From: a virus
Reading direction: 5' to 3' (one strand)
Length of the DNA stretch: 25,316 nt
IMG/VR virus record: IMGVR_UViG_3300021171_000040
Span: 1-25,316 of that record
The notes beneath the pieces were generated by a model. It ran no database searches, was not told the origin of the DNA, and saw only the letters and a list, made by a program, of their open reading frames with translations. Positions 9,101 through 15,667 of this stretch are shown here, in pieces; the first letter of the stretch is position 1, and each line of letters starts with the position of its first letter. The translations under genes were made by a program, and so were the position numbers.

Positions 9101-9638
9101 TATAAGTGCTAATCAAGGTACTTATTTAGGAACTATTTATGCTACAGCTAATGGGCAGACTACTTATCAATTTGGATCAGCTAATACTTCTGGTCAAAAT
9201 GCTTTATTTGGGGTATATAACGCTTATAATCAAAAAGATGTAGTATCAGCAGTACAAGATACTACAACTAGCTGGACTTATACAGTAAACTCATTTAGAC
9301 AAGCTCGTGCTTCAACAAGTAATCAAATTCAATATATAGATGGATTAGGTACATTAAATGTTCAATCTATATATGGGGATGACATTACAGCTTCGGCAAG
9401 TAGTTCATGTTTAATTGGTATTGGTATTGATACATTAACAGCAAATTCAGGAAAACAAGGATTTGTTAGTACAGGATCATCATCTACAGATGTACTTGCT
9501 ATCTATACAGGAGTTCCGGGTTTTGGTTTACATACTATAGCAGCAATTGAAAAAGTTAGTGCTAATACTTTTACTTGTACTTATTTTGGAGGAACTAATC
9601 TTTATATGCAATTATCAGCAACTTTAAATGGAATGTGA
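6132..9638 (+). CDS. Tail fibre with N-terminal signal peptide
   Basis: This 1168-residue fibre uses the ATG at 6132, which has AGGA about nine bases upstream. The frame is open further back to 6024, but that extension lacks a ribosome site and overlaps the previous gene. Residues 1-23 are a Sec-type signal peptide (MKSIFKTFFLSLCIIANTTFAYA, shown as MKSIFKTFFL then SLCIIANTTFAYA) with cleavage expected before QTA. Residues 30-110 form a T7/P22-style anchor domain (FLDANGHPLTAGQVFFYIP, NPVILDAAGKA). A SPGGSGGGGG linker (111-120) precedes a tail-collar-like region (DLVGTIKPWAGPV). A long Thr/Gly/Val beta shaft follows with a VLPTANGGTGSAT motif. The C-terminal domain has YNAYNQ...DTTTSWTY and SNQIQYIDGLG, a receptor-binding-type pattern. 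It is the likely host-range determinant. Confidence 0.85.
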   Translation: MKSIFKTFFLSLCIIANTTFAYAQTAAILPPAYTTFLDANGHPLTAGQVFFYIPSTTTPKTTWQDAAETIPNTNPVILDAAGKALILGSGSYRQIVQDQLGNTIWDQVTASPGGSGGGGGTATGDGDLVGTIKPWAGPVAPNQYMFTYGQQISRTTFAALFSAITSVQAIFCNTGSSTLSGLSDTTNFWIGMTVEVSCVSGGVTTVISKTSSTVNLAVNANITTSTNATFFMWGNGNGVTTFTLPDFRGFNLAGNCLMGGVACSNLTTPNFGSQTPNGSGAAGGNQTASITLTAPNIPSITSTLAGTVTGTLNSNVVEYGGVFFGSVQSGSGGGISFNSSPAIGEPTVSVPLAAGTATSNNTGTTPYVTSIIQPTKTVNYIIKVTPDVNSTIASGVTSLGLMTGSIACGSGLVCTGNNVSVNVTSVNLTSGVSGITSGVNNGVLWDNAGVLNVTTTLPTGLTAPAFTITGSLTATGLVTNADLVNQSTTVNGQTCTLGSTCTISASAGTITVGTTTVASSTTTDVLFNNGGILGNYAITGTGSVVMSVTPTLTGIPVLGAPTATSIALGGATIGGNALAVTGTSLFNTAVTMGAALTYGGVTLSNAVTGTGNMVLSTSPTIAGPTISAPVLSGTVTGTYTIGGTPSIAGSAINSGTISGSFMSASNLASSSNGGVTGVLPTANGGTGSATIAPARVNLNIDEATSTGDANYVILSTDRMVYHTALSTARTDTLPAANSVNAGQVFIVNDFAGVATASKTITLQKTGSDTINGVSSVVAINAQYGAAIFWSDGTSRWTFFPIVSASASGTVTDVIIAGGNGITVSGTCNITVSGTCTVNASVPIPQGRLTLAANTPVMGATSCSGSPCANISTLRYDCFIGQTVPYYNGTNDLIDTITSCEFTDAMVSAASAGQVVSGQVYDVWWVHGGTNRICIAMSASTGGGGGWAQDTAGSNTARGTGFSQLDYTTRGYITNKNSIANCFNGATNYGSISANQGTYLGTIYATANGQTTYQFGSANTSGQNALFGVYNAYNQKDVVSAVQDTTTSWTYTVNSFRQARASTSNQIQYIDGLGTLNVQSIYGDDITASASSSCLIGIGIDTLTANSGKQGFVSTGSSSTDVLAIYTGVPGFGLHTIAAIEKVSANTFTCTYFGGTNLYMQLSATLNGM

Positions 9639-9640
9639 AT

Positions 9641-10462
9641 ATGAAATTTTTAATTATTGTCTTATCACTTTTAATTACTCCAATTTATGCACAATCAATA
9701 CCTCATGCTTATCTAAGTGGTTCATCTGATCCTAAAGCTACAATAAATACTCCATTTTCTATTTTACATTATTCCAATGGAATTAATGTTGATCTTATAT
9801 TGAATATTAGTAATTATGCAATTGGAGCTTATGATATTTTTGAAGTGGGAGGAGTATTAAGCTCTGCTATATTTAATCCTATTCGTTCTATGACTAATTA
9901 TATTGGCTCAATAAATATTAGTGTTGCTGGTCAATTAACAACAAGAAATGATCCTTGTTTTGCTTGTAAATGGGAAATTTATAATGCTTATAATCAGCGT
10001 CATATTACAATGATGGTGATTACACAAGAATTAAATATGTCTTATTGTCCTAGTAATCCTTACAGCGTAATGCAACCATTTAATAATAATCCTAATAATA
10101 GTGGTTCTATTTTTACTGGATTAAAAGAGACAGTAACAGCTTTTTATCAACAGCGTAGTTTTGATAATTCAACATTAGGAGCATATGGGATTTTAAATGG
10201 AATTGGGTGGGATAGTAATTCAATAGTATCAGGAACATGGGGAGGAGGTACTCATGATGATATAAATTATGCAGGTTATGCTTCATTGATTGCACATATG
10301 GTACAAAAGGATGTTATAGGACTTCATACAGCTACTATGTTAATTGGAGCAGCAAAAAATTCATCAGGTTGCCCACAAAATCAAGTTAATAGTGCTAATA
10401 CATCTGGGGTTAATTATACAACTGATGATCAGGGTCATTTAATTATTGAATGGAATGGATAA
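9641..10462 (+). CDS. Secreted fibre-related protein
   Basis: I prefer the ATG at 9641 over the in-frame GTG at 9635 because a GGA ribosome site lies eight bases before it. The product is 273 residues with a clear signal peptide (MKFLIIVLSLLITPIYA, cleavage before QSIP). A central segment, KWEIYNAYNQRHITMMVITQ, matches the YNAYNQ element in the C-terminal domain of the preceding tail fibre, so the two probably share a domain. Paired cysteines (CFAC, CPS, GCP) would suit an oxidising periplasm. It could be a second fibre, a fibre chaperone or tip, or a secreted protein that acts at the receptor. It begins three bases after the fibre stop, so the two are co-transcribed. Confidence 0.62.
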   Translation: MKFLIIVLSLLITPIYAQSIPHAYLSGSSDPKATINTPFSILHYSNGINVDLILNISNYAIGAYDIFEVGGVLSSAIFNPIRSMTNYIGSINISVAGQLTTRNDPCFACKWEIYNAYNQRHITMMVITQELNMSYCPSNPYSVMQPFNNNPNNSGSIFTGLKETVTAFYQQRSFDNSTLGAYGILNGIGWDSNSIVSGTWGGGTHDDINYAGYASLIAHMVQKDVIGLHTATMLIGAAKNSSGCPQNQVNSANTSGVNYTTDDQGHLIIEWNG

Positions 10463-10466
10463 TAAA

Positions 10467-11012
10467 ATGACACAATATAGTGAACAATTTTTAGCATGTA
10501 TGCCTTTTATTTTAAAAGAAGAAGGTGGTTATTCTAATACTCCCGGTGATCATGGTGGAGCTACTGATTATGGTATTATTCAAACTGAATATAATTATTT
10601 TCGTTTTGCTGAAAAATTTCCATTACAATCAGTTAAATTAATTACTCCTGACGAATATAATACAATTTATTGGCAAAAATATTGGAATCCAAACTGTCCA
10701 AAACTACCTAACGGTCTTAATCTTTCTGTATTTAATATTAATGTAAATGGTGGTACAGGACGCGGAACACGATTATTACAGAAGTGTCTTAATATCACTA
10801 TTGATGGAATTTGGGGAGGTGAAACAGATAAAGCTATTTCTGCAATTACCGATATTTCATCAATAATTATTGCATTTCATGCTGATGAACGTGCATTTTA
10901 CCAAGCTATAATTAATTATGATCGTAGTCAAGAAAAGTTTGCATCAGATTGGTTCGGAAGAAATGATCGCTGTGAAAAACTTAGTTTAAGCATGATAGAT
11001 AAAACAATTTAA
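10467..11012 (+). CDS. Endolysin, GH108-type muramidase
   Basis: This 181-residue protein starts at the ATG at 10467. Upstream in-frame TTG (10446) and ATG (10455) starts overlap the previous gene and are less likely. The N-terminus carries the family signature EEGGYSNTPGDHGGATDYGI; in GH108 N-acetylmuramidases the glutamate before GGY (E19) is catalytic. A C-terminal peptidoglycan-binding-like segment follows (LLQKCLNITIDGIWGGETDKAI, about 108-130). There is no signal peptide, so export would need a holin, and a holin candidate follows. It cleaves the glycan backbone of host peptidoglycan at lysis. The length is normal for the family. This is one of the safest functional calls in the window. 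Confidence 0.9.
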   Translation: MTQYSEQFLACMPFILKEEGGYSNTPGDHGGATDYGIIQTEYNYFRFAEKFPLQSVKLITPDEYNTIYWQKYWNPNCPKLPNGLNLSVFNINVNGGTGRGTRLLQKCLNITIDGIWGGETDKAISAITDISSIIIAFHADERAFYQAIINYDRSQEKFASDWFGRNDRCEKLSLSMIDKTI

Positions 11013-11027
11013 AAAGGAAAATTATTT

Positions 11028-11342
11028 ATGAACAAAACTCAATTACAGACTACATTTGCTCCATTGGTTGGCGTAGCTGCTGGTTATTTAGCTGGTGCTC
11101 ATATTTTAAATTTAAGTGCTGGTGATTGGAGTATTGTATTAGGTTCTATTCTAGCGGCTGTATCTGTTATATGGCCAGCTATAGTTACAAGAGAAACAAC
11201 ACTAAAAGATACTGTAGGCAATATGTCACATACTACAGTTGTTACTGATGAAGCTAGCGCAAAAGCTTTGCCTGATAATAAGGATGTTGTAGCAGTAACT
11301 CCAGCGATTGTAGCAGCTATTAAAGCGAGTAATCCATCATGA
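11028..11342 (+). CDS. Putative holin, two membrane segments
   Basis: This 104-residue protein has a strong ribosome site (AAAAAGGAAAA) before its ATG. Two hydrophobic segments are visible: residues about 10-29 (APLVGVAAGYLAGAHILNL) and 34-53 (WSIVLGSILAAVSVIWPAI). They are joined by a short loop and followed by a hydrophilic tail of about 50 residues. Two membrane spans directly downstream of an endolysin fit a class II-like holin, which would form lesions in the inner membrane and release the endolysin on schedule. The tail is longer than in many class II holins. The call depends on topology and position, not on a specific family match. It overlaps the next gene by ATGA. Confidence 0.7.
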   Translation: MNKTQLQTTFAPLVGVAAGYLAGAHILNLSAGDWSIVLGSILAAVSVIWPAIVTRETTLKDTVGNMSHTTVVTDEASAKALPDNKDVVAVTPAIVAAIKASNPS

Positions 11343-11524
11343 ATGAATTAATAAAATTAGCATTAGGGATGGCTGGTTTATCGCAAACTGCGATCTCTGA
11401 TATTGAGAATGCTTTACCTGCAATGACAAGATTGTTAAGTGATCAAAATAAAAGTGATTTGAATATTGTTATTCCAGTGATTAAGAACCTTTTAATTTTT
11501 ATTCAGAGTAAGAAAGCTGTGTAA
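11339..11524 (+). CDS. Small helical protein of the lysis block
   Basis: This is a 61-residue protein whose ATG overlaps the stop of the holin candidate (ATGA). It is predicted to be amphipathic and helical with two moderately hydrophobic stretches (LIKLALGMAGLSQ and NIVIPVIKNLLIFIQ), neither a convincing transmembrane span. I do not recognise a family. Coupling to the holin suggests a lysis-related accessory, possibly a holin modulator, but nothing in the sequence proves it. Translation on this operon ends here; a hairpin and a separate gene follow. Confidence 0.6.
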   Translation: MNELIKLALGMAGLSQTAISDIENALPAMTRLLSDQNKSDLNIVIPVIKNLLIFIQSKKAV

Positions 11525-11550
11525 CCGAATAGTCACACTTCATCTAAATC

Positions 11551-11609
11551 TTAGTTGAAGCCTAGAAATCTTTACAATTTTAAATAAAGTTTCTAGGCTT
11601 AACAACTAA
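11551..11609 (+). promoter_or_regulatory. Long hairpin directly before the ribosome site of the outer-membrane gene
   Basis: TTAGTTG plus AAGCCTAGAAA (11551-11568) pairs with TTTCTAGGCTT, AA bulge, CAACTAA (11590-11609). Inside, CTTTA and TAAAG can extend the stem. That is 18 pairs with one two-base bulge before counting the inner part. No T-tract follows on either strand, so it does not look like a simple intrinsic terminator. The stem ends right at the GGGAGA ribosome site (11610-11615) for the gene at 11623, which suggests a 5'-UTR element that stabilises the message or controls access to the ribosome site. Confidence 0.65.
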
Positions 11610-11622
11610 GGGAGAATTTGAA

Positions 11623-12402
11623 ATGAAGAAGTTATTCTTTGCTTTTCTAGCTGTTTTGATAGCTACAGCAGCATTGGCTACTGATATTCCTGCTGTGACT
11701 GCTATCAATAAAGCTATCGCTGCTGATCTTCCGGTTAAGGCACCAGTGCCAGCTTCTGCATGGCTTAATGGGTATCCTTATGGTAGCTCTGGCTTGTATG
11801 TTGGACTTTATACAGAAGGTGGTGGTGGTTCAGTTACTGCTTCAGTTCCCGGTATCGCATCAGCAAGTTTAACAACTACCACAGCAAGCATTGGTGCTAC
11901 TGTTGGTTATGCTTGGGGTAGTAAGAATAGTCCATTTGCATATGCAATTGAAGGGAGTGCTTGTGCAACTAACTTTAATGGAGCTAACCAAGGATTTGCT
12001 CTAGCTGGTCCTTTGTGCTTTGAGCAAATGGGTTTTATTTGGATGCCTGTTTCGCTAATCCAAAGCACTTTTTCACTTTTAAATATTCCAAATCCGTTTA
12101 GTTCAATTGCTCCATTTCCTGTTAATCCCACGGGAATTACTGCTAGTAATATACAGGCTGGTTTTGGAGCTGGTGCTATTGAGCGTGATATGACTATCGC
12201 TTATCTTGGTGTAGGATCAAATAAAGTTTGGGCTGTTGCGCCTCAAATTGAATTTGCTCTTATGGAACAGCTTAGTAATGGTTCTGCTTTGCAAGAGTAT
12301 GTGAAAGTTAGATTGCAAGCAAAAGAAATACTTTTTGGTGCAACTCAATCTGCTGCAACACCTAGTACAGAAATTATTGCTGGCGTTAAAGTACTGTTTT
12401 AA
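11623..12402 (+). CDS. Outer-membrane beta-barrel protein, probable phage moron
   Basis: This 259-residue protein has a GGGAGA ribosome site eight bases upstream. Residues 1-19 are a signal peptide (MKKLFFAFLAVLIATAALA). An AADLPVKAPVPAS segment (34-45) resembles the start of many rhizobial outer-membrane proteins. The body alternates Gly/Ala/Thr/Val strands (SGLYVGLYTEGGG, ASIGATVGYAWG, IQAGFGAGA) and ends in VKVLF, with the terminal phenylalanine used by the barrel-assembly machinery. It sits between a 5' hairpin and its own terminator inside a phage late region, with somewhat less AT-rich codons than the fibre genes. This is the layout of a moron, perhaps for lysogenic conversion or receptor masking. 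A virion role is not excluded. Confidence 0.75.
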   Translation: MKKLFFAFLAVLIATAALATDIPAVTAINKAIAADLPVKAPVPASAWLNGYPYGSSGLYVGLYTEGGGGSVTASVPGIASASLTTTTASIGATVGYAWGSKNSPFAYAIEGSACATNFNGANQGFALAGPLCFEQMGFIWMPVSLIQSTFSLLNIPNPFSSIAPFPVNPTGITASNIQAGFGAGAIERDMTIAYLGVGSNKVWAVAPQIEFALMEQLSNGSALQEYVKVRLQAKEILFGATQSAATPSTEIIAGVKVLF

Positions 12403-12411
12403 TAGCGTCTG

Positions 12412-12440
12412 AGCCGGGGCAGTTCCCCGGCTTTTTCTTC
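12412..12440 (+). terminator. Rho-independent terminator after the outer-membrane gene
   Basis: AGCCGGGG (12412-12419), loop CAGTT, CCCCGGCT (12425-12432), then TTTTCTTCTT. This is an eight-pair GC-rich stem with a T-rich tail, ten bases past the stop codon of the outer-membrane gene. It is the cleanest terminator in the window and marks the gene upstream as its own transcription unit. Confidence 0.92.
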
Positions 12441-12455
12441 TTGAAAGTAATCAAC

Positions 12456-12785
12456 ATGGTTGATGTACCAGATAAAGACGCTCCATTTCGCAGCTTAATT
12501 GATAGTACGTTAGCAATTACATTAGCGCGATTTGGTATGCCAGTTGTAGTTGCTCTTTTAGGTTGGTTATTTTCAAATATGCTAAGTGATTTAAAAACTG
12601 GTCAGAGAGATGGTTTGAGCGAATTAAAAGTAGGTCAAGTACAAGTATGGACACAAATAGGTAAATTATCTGATGCTCAAACATCTAATAGTGTTGCTCT
12701 AGGTACATTATCATCTAAAGTTGATGGAGGATTAAAGCAAATTGATCATTTGCAAATTCAAGTAGATAAATTATCTAGTAAATAA
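12456..12785 (+). CDS. Membrane-anchored coiled-coil protein
   Basis: This 109-residue protein starts at the ATG at 12456; an in-frame TTG at 12441 would add five residues inside the terminator tail and is less likely. Residues about 18-40 form one membrane span (ITLARFGMPVVVALLGWLF). The remainder is hydrophilic and helical with heptad-like spacing (LSELKVGQVQVWTQIGKL, then LSSKVDGGLKQIDHLQIQVDKL). An N-terminal anchor with a coiled-coil tail is the topology of an inner-membrane spanin subunit, and the lysis genes are close, but the usual outer lipoprotein partner is not seen. It may pair with the next protein. Function unknown. Confidence 0.65.
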   Translation: MVDVPDKDAPFRSLIDSTLAITLARFGMPVVVALLGWLFSNMLSDLKTGQRDGLSELKVGQVQVWTQIGKLSDAQTSNSVALGTLSSKVDGGLKQIDHLQIQVDKLSSK

Positions 12786-12796
12786 GAGATAGGCTT

Positions 12797-13441
12797 ATGC
12801 CTACAAAACAAACTTATGCTAATAGACCGGGAATTGGGATTGATAGTCTTGGTGGTCAAGTAATTGATCCTACCAAAAATGTTGAAGATTTAGTAAAAGC
12901 TTTAGAAGTTACAAATGAAAAATTAAGAATTGCTGATGCTAGGAGATTAGAAGATGTAAGAGTTGCTGATGGGAAAAGAATTGATGATTTAAGAGAAGCT
13001 GATAGAATACGTCTTAATGAATTAGCTACTCAAAAACGAGAATATGATAAACAAATTTTTGATATTCAAACTGTTCAAGTTAAAACTACATCAGATTTAA
13101 TTTCAGCTCAACTTTCTAAAGAAACCGCAAGCCTTGCTAATCAAATTAATGCAGCAACTGTGCAAAACCAAGGCTTAATTTCTACTCTTTCAGAACGTAT
13201 TGGCAAGCTTGAGCAAGAGCGTTGGACAATAACAGGTAAAAGTAGTGTAGCTGATCCTGCTTTAGCTTCTGCTCTTGCTGATATGGCTGCATCAATTCAA
13301 GGATTGACAAAATCAGAAACTAAAACTGATACTCGTAGAGAAAGTATGGCAAGTTTAATTACAATTACTACCGGAGTTGCTATTGTAGTCGCAACTTTAA
13401 TTTCAGTAGTTGCATTTATTTTAACTCATAGCCATCCATGA
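12797..13441 (+). CDS. Long coiled-coil protein with C-terminal membrane anchor
   Basis: This is a 214-residue protein. Residues 28-100 are a charged coiled coil with a repeated AD(A/G/R)(R/K)R pattern (IADARRLEDVRVADGKRIDDLREADR). Residues 105-160 continue helical. Residues about 185-209 are a strongly hydrophobic membrane span (LITITTGVAIVVATLISVVAFIL) followed by a very short HSHP tail, giving a tail-anchored topology. Similar proteins recur near the lysis end of alphaproteobacterial phage late regions without a known role. Together with the previous gene it forms a pair anchored at opposite ends, which could span or bridge compartments. The stop overlaps the next ATG (ATGA). Confidence 0.65.
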   Translation: MPTKQTYANRPGIGIDSLGGQVIDPTKNVEDLVKALEVTNEKLRIADARRLEDVRVADGKRIDDLREADRIRLNELATQKREYDKQIFDIQTVQVKTTSDLISAQLSKETASLANQINAATVQNQGLISTLSERIGKLEQERWTITGKSSVADPALASALADMAASIQGLTKSETKTDTRRESMASLITITTGVAIVVATLISVVAFILTHSHP

Positions 13442-13620
13442 TCATAATTCTAACCAAATGCTCTGCCATTATTCCTAATAATGGAATAGTTAAATTTTTA
13501 TTGACTAAAGATAGTCCTATTTCATCACAAGATGAGCATGCATTTTTCAATCTTCTAAGGGAAAGCATTGATTTTGCCGAAGGGGACACGATCAAGGTAA
13601 CGCTTGAGAAGGTGAGCTAG
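13438..13620 (+). CDS. Small hypothetical protein ending the late operon
   Basis: This 60-residue protein is coupled to the preceding gene through an ATGA overlap. The N-terminal half has hydrophobic strands (MIIILTKCSAIIP), then SISSQDEHAFFNLLRESI and a strand-rich end (GDTIKVTLEKV). There is no membrane span, signal peptide or recognised motif. GC rises in the last third, which merges into the GC-richer convergent junction. It is accepted as a gene mainly because of the coupling and sensible composition. It is the last plus-strand gene before the opposing operon. Confidence 0.5.
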   Translation: MIIILTKCSAIIPNNGIVKFLLTKDSPISSQDEHAFFNLLRESIDFAEGDTIKVTLEKVS

Positions 13621-13652
13621 GATTAGCACCGCGCGGCTCGCCCATTCGTTAT
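13611..13652 (+). terminator. Weak candidate terminator of the late operon
   Basis: GGTGAGC (13611-13617) can pair with GCTCGCC (13636-13642), seven pairs with one G-U and an 18-base GC-rich loop, followed by ATTCGTTATTTT. The stem begins inside the last codons of the final plus-strand gene. The T-tract is interrupted, so this may be weak or only part of a larger structure. Confidence 0.3.
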
Positions 13653-13681
13653 TTTGGCTCTTCTGCCCTTACCCCTACCCC

Positions 13682-13707
13682 AAAAAAGAAAGCCCCTCAA
13701 AGGTGCT
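13682..13707 (-). terminator. Intrinsic terminator of the minus-strand replication operon
   Basis: Read on the minus strand: AGCACCT, loop TTG, AGGGGCT, then TTCTTTTTTGG. The stem is six pairs around one A-G mismatch and is followed directly by a T-rich tract. It lies about 30 bases past the polymerase stop, where the early operon meets the late operon head-on. Confidence 0.65.
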
Positions 13708-13735
13708 TATTTAGTAGGTATTTAGGTAAGCTATT

Positions 13736-15667
13736 TTAAAAAAACTGCAATTGTTTAGGCCTTTGATGATACCCAATTTCCTCTAAAATCTCATTAGTCT
13801 TTTTAATGTACCAATCATAATTAATATCTGGCCATTCGTTAGGAAAGTCCATGAACGGCACAGCTCCATCAGTATCAGCTACTTTATTTCCGGTAGTAAC
13901 ATAATTAATAGTTCCAGCTTCACCTTTAATGTAAGCCCAACGTACCACTTTACCAAGATATTCTTTGTTTTTGTGTGCTCCTCCTTTGACCTGTCTGACA
14001 GTAACAAATCTTGTAAAGTCTTTGCATTCTCTAATAGTGTGCTCAATTGGTATTCCTTTTGATAGTAGAGCTTCTACAGCATCAGAGCAAATCAATACCA
14101 TTGGATTAGTATCTAATTTGGTTCCAGATTGTGAACCTATCTCTGAATACGGACCCTTCTTCTTGACCGTGCCATCAACTTTAATGGCAAAATAAGCATT
14201 AACGTCACGAGCATAATAAGCCACATATCTAGTTTCCTCTGTTTCAAATCCAGTACGTTGTTCCCAATCCTTGATAACATATTTTAAAGTATCTTCTTGA
14301 TCTTTCCTAACAATCATTACAACACCATCAGTATTAGCACTAATGACTTGAATGCTATTTAATTCAAGCATTTCTATTTGCATGAGCAAAGCTAATTGCC
14401 CTGTTACTGTCATTTGAATAGTCAAATCTGGAGCATAAAGAATGCTCCAGAAATCGCTAAATTTCCCTCCAGCTCCATTGATAACAATCTTCTTTCCAGC
14501 ACTTTCAGTAGTCCGCTTAGCTCTCTTGGCAGCTATTCGACTATCAATGATATGATTGTAAACTTCTAGGAATGCTGGTCCGCATGATTGTGGGTATAAT
14601 CCTAAAGTGGTTACTATTTTAGGATAATAGCTAACAACATCCCTATCGACAATACTGTTATTGTTGTCACTGATATATCGAACATTCTTTTCAGAAGAAT
14701 GTAATCCTCCAATACCAAGTCTATATGATCCTGTTCCAATTCTGACATTAGTTTTTAACTCCTCTGGTAAATCAATTTTTCCAAATCCATTGACAATAAA
14801 TTTAGCTACTCTGATTTTACCAAGCATTAGCTTTAATTCAGTAGATTGATACTCAATATAATTTGGAATTGAGTATCTATAAATAGTTCCTGTATCTATT
14901 TCAGCTCTTTTAGGACGGCTACTATTAATTTTACCAACTTCCTTAGCTAATACTACTTCAGCAATTTGAGCATCTGACTTGCTCATTAAATCTTCATTGT
15001 ATTCAATGCTCATATTCTGGCGAAGGTCTAGACGCTCTTTCATAAAATTAAAAAGCAATTCTGTTCCGTTTAGATCATTAGCATTATACTGTTTAATTAT
15101 TTCTATTTCTTCCTCAGTTAATTCTTTCATATGATCAATTGGTAGCTCTTGAATGCGAGGAGCATGAAGCCTTGCCATGTAAAGTTTTAAACTTCCTTTC
15201 AATGGAGCTACTTCAATTAAATCAATATGAGGAGTTTTGTAAGTAAAAAATCCATACTTCTTTTTTAATTCTTGTGAACGCATTTCACTTAAGATTATAT
15301 CATTAGTTGCATCTTTTAAAATATAAGTATCTTGATTACGATAAGCTAACCATATCATTAGCAAATCAAACTTGATTGAATTAAAGCCAATTGTTCTATA
15401 GTTATGGAGCAGCCAAGATAGGAATTGTTGATTAAATGATTTACCTTCCCCACACTCTAATTGAATGAATTTATTCAGTTTGGGAGATTTAAAAGCACAT
15501 AAGAAATAATTAGGATGGCATTCAACATCTACAAATAAATCTGATCCTATGTTAGCCAATATCTCAGCATCAGTCATTAACTCACGCTTGATAAATTCGC
15601 GTGGTTTGTAGGGGAGAAGGTCTACAGACTTCTCAAACGTGATTAGATTATTTTGATTTAATTGCAT
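13736..15667 (-). CDS. Family B-like DNA polymerase with 3'-5' exonuclease
   Basis: This is a 643-residue replicative polymerase. Exonuclease motifs are in order: ExoI FVDVEC (D47, E49), ExoII GFNSIKFD (N96, D101), ExoIII YNANDL (Y194, D198). Polymerase motif A is DRDVVSYYPKIV (D343, S346, YYP 347-349), comparable to the family B DxxSLYPS. Motif B is around KKIVINGAGGKF (392-403). Motif C is SANTDGVV (D447), where the usual DTD is NTD and the following serine is glycine. The protein is short for family B, so insertions and the thumb are reduced. It is last in the minus operon, its ATG sharing one base with the methyltransferase stop (TAATG), and lies downstream of a clamp candidate, helicase and SSB. 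It synthesises the phage DNA. Confidence 0.82.
   Translation of the reverse strand: MQLNQNNLITFEKSVDLLPYKPREFIKRELMTDAEILANIGSDLFVDVECHPNYFLCAFKSPKLNKFIQLECGEGKSFNQQFLSWLLHNYRTIGFNSIKFDLLMIWLAYRNQDTYILKDATNDIILSEMRSQELKKKYGFFTYKTPHIDLIEVAPLKGSLKLYMARLHAPRIQELPIDHMKELTEEEIEIIKQYNANDLNGTELLFNFMKERLDLRQNMSIEYNEDLMSKSDAQIAEVVLAKEVGKINSSRPKRAEIDTGTIYRYSIPNYIEYQSTELKLMLGKIRVAKFIVNGFGKIDLPEELKTNVRIGTGSYRLGIGGLHSSEKNVRYISDNNNSIVDRDVVSYYPKIVTTLGLYPQSCGPAFLEVYNHIIDSRIAAKRAKRTTESAGKKIVINGAGGKFSDFWSILYAPDLTIQMTVTGQLALLMQIEMLELNSIQVISANTDGVVMIVRKDQEDTLKYVIKDWEQRTGFETEETRYVAYYARDVNAYFAIKVDGTVKKKGPYSEIGSQSGTKLDTNPMVLICSDAVEALLSKGIPIEHTIRECKDFTRFVTVRQVKGGAHKNKEYLGKVVRWAYIKGEAGTINYVTTGNKVADTDGAVPFMDFPNEWPDINYDWYIKKTNEILEEIGYHQRPKQLQFF

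Noticed and set aside
11549-11578. Promoter before the outer-membrane gene with TACAAT as -10
   Set aside because: TACAAT at 11573-11578 is a fair -10, but no -35 better than two of six matches lies at 16-18 bases, and the region is better explained as hairpin.
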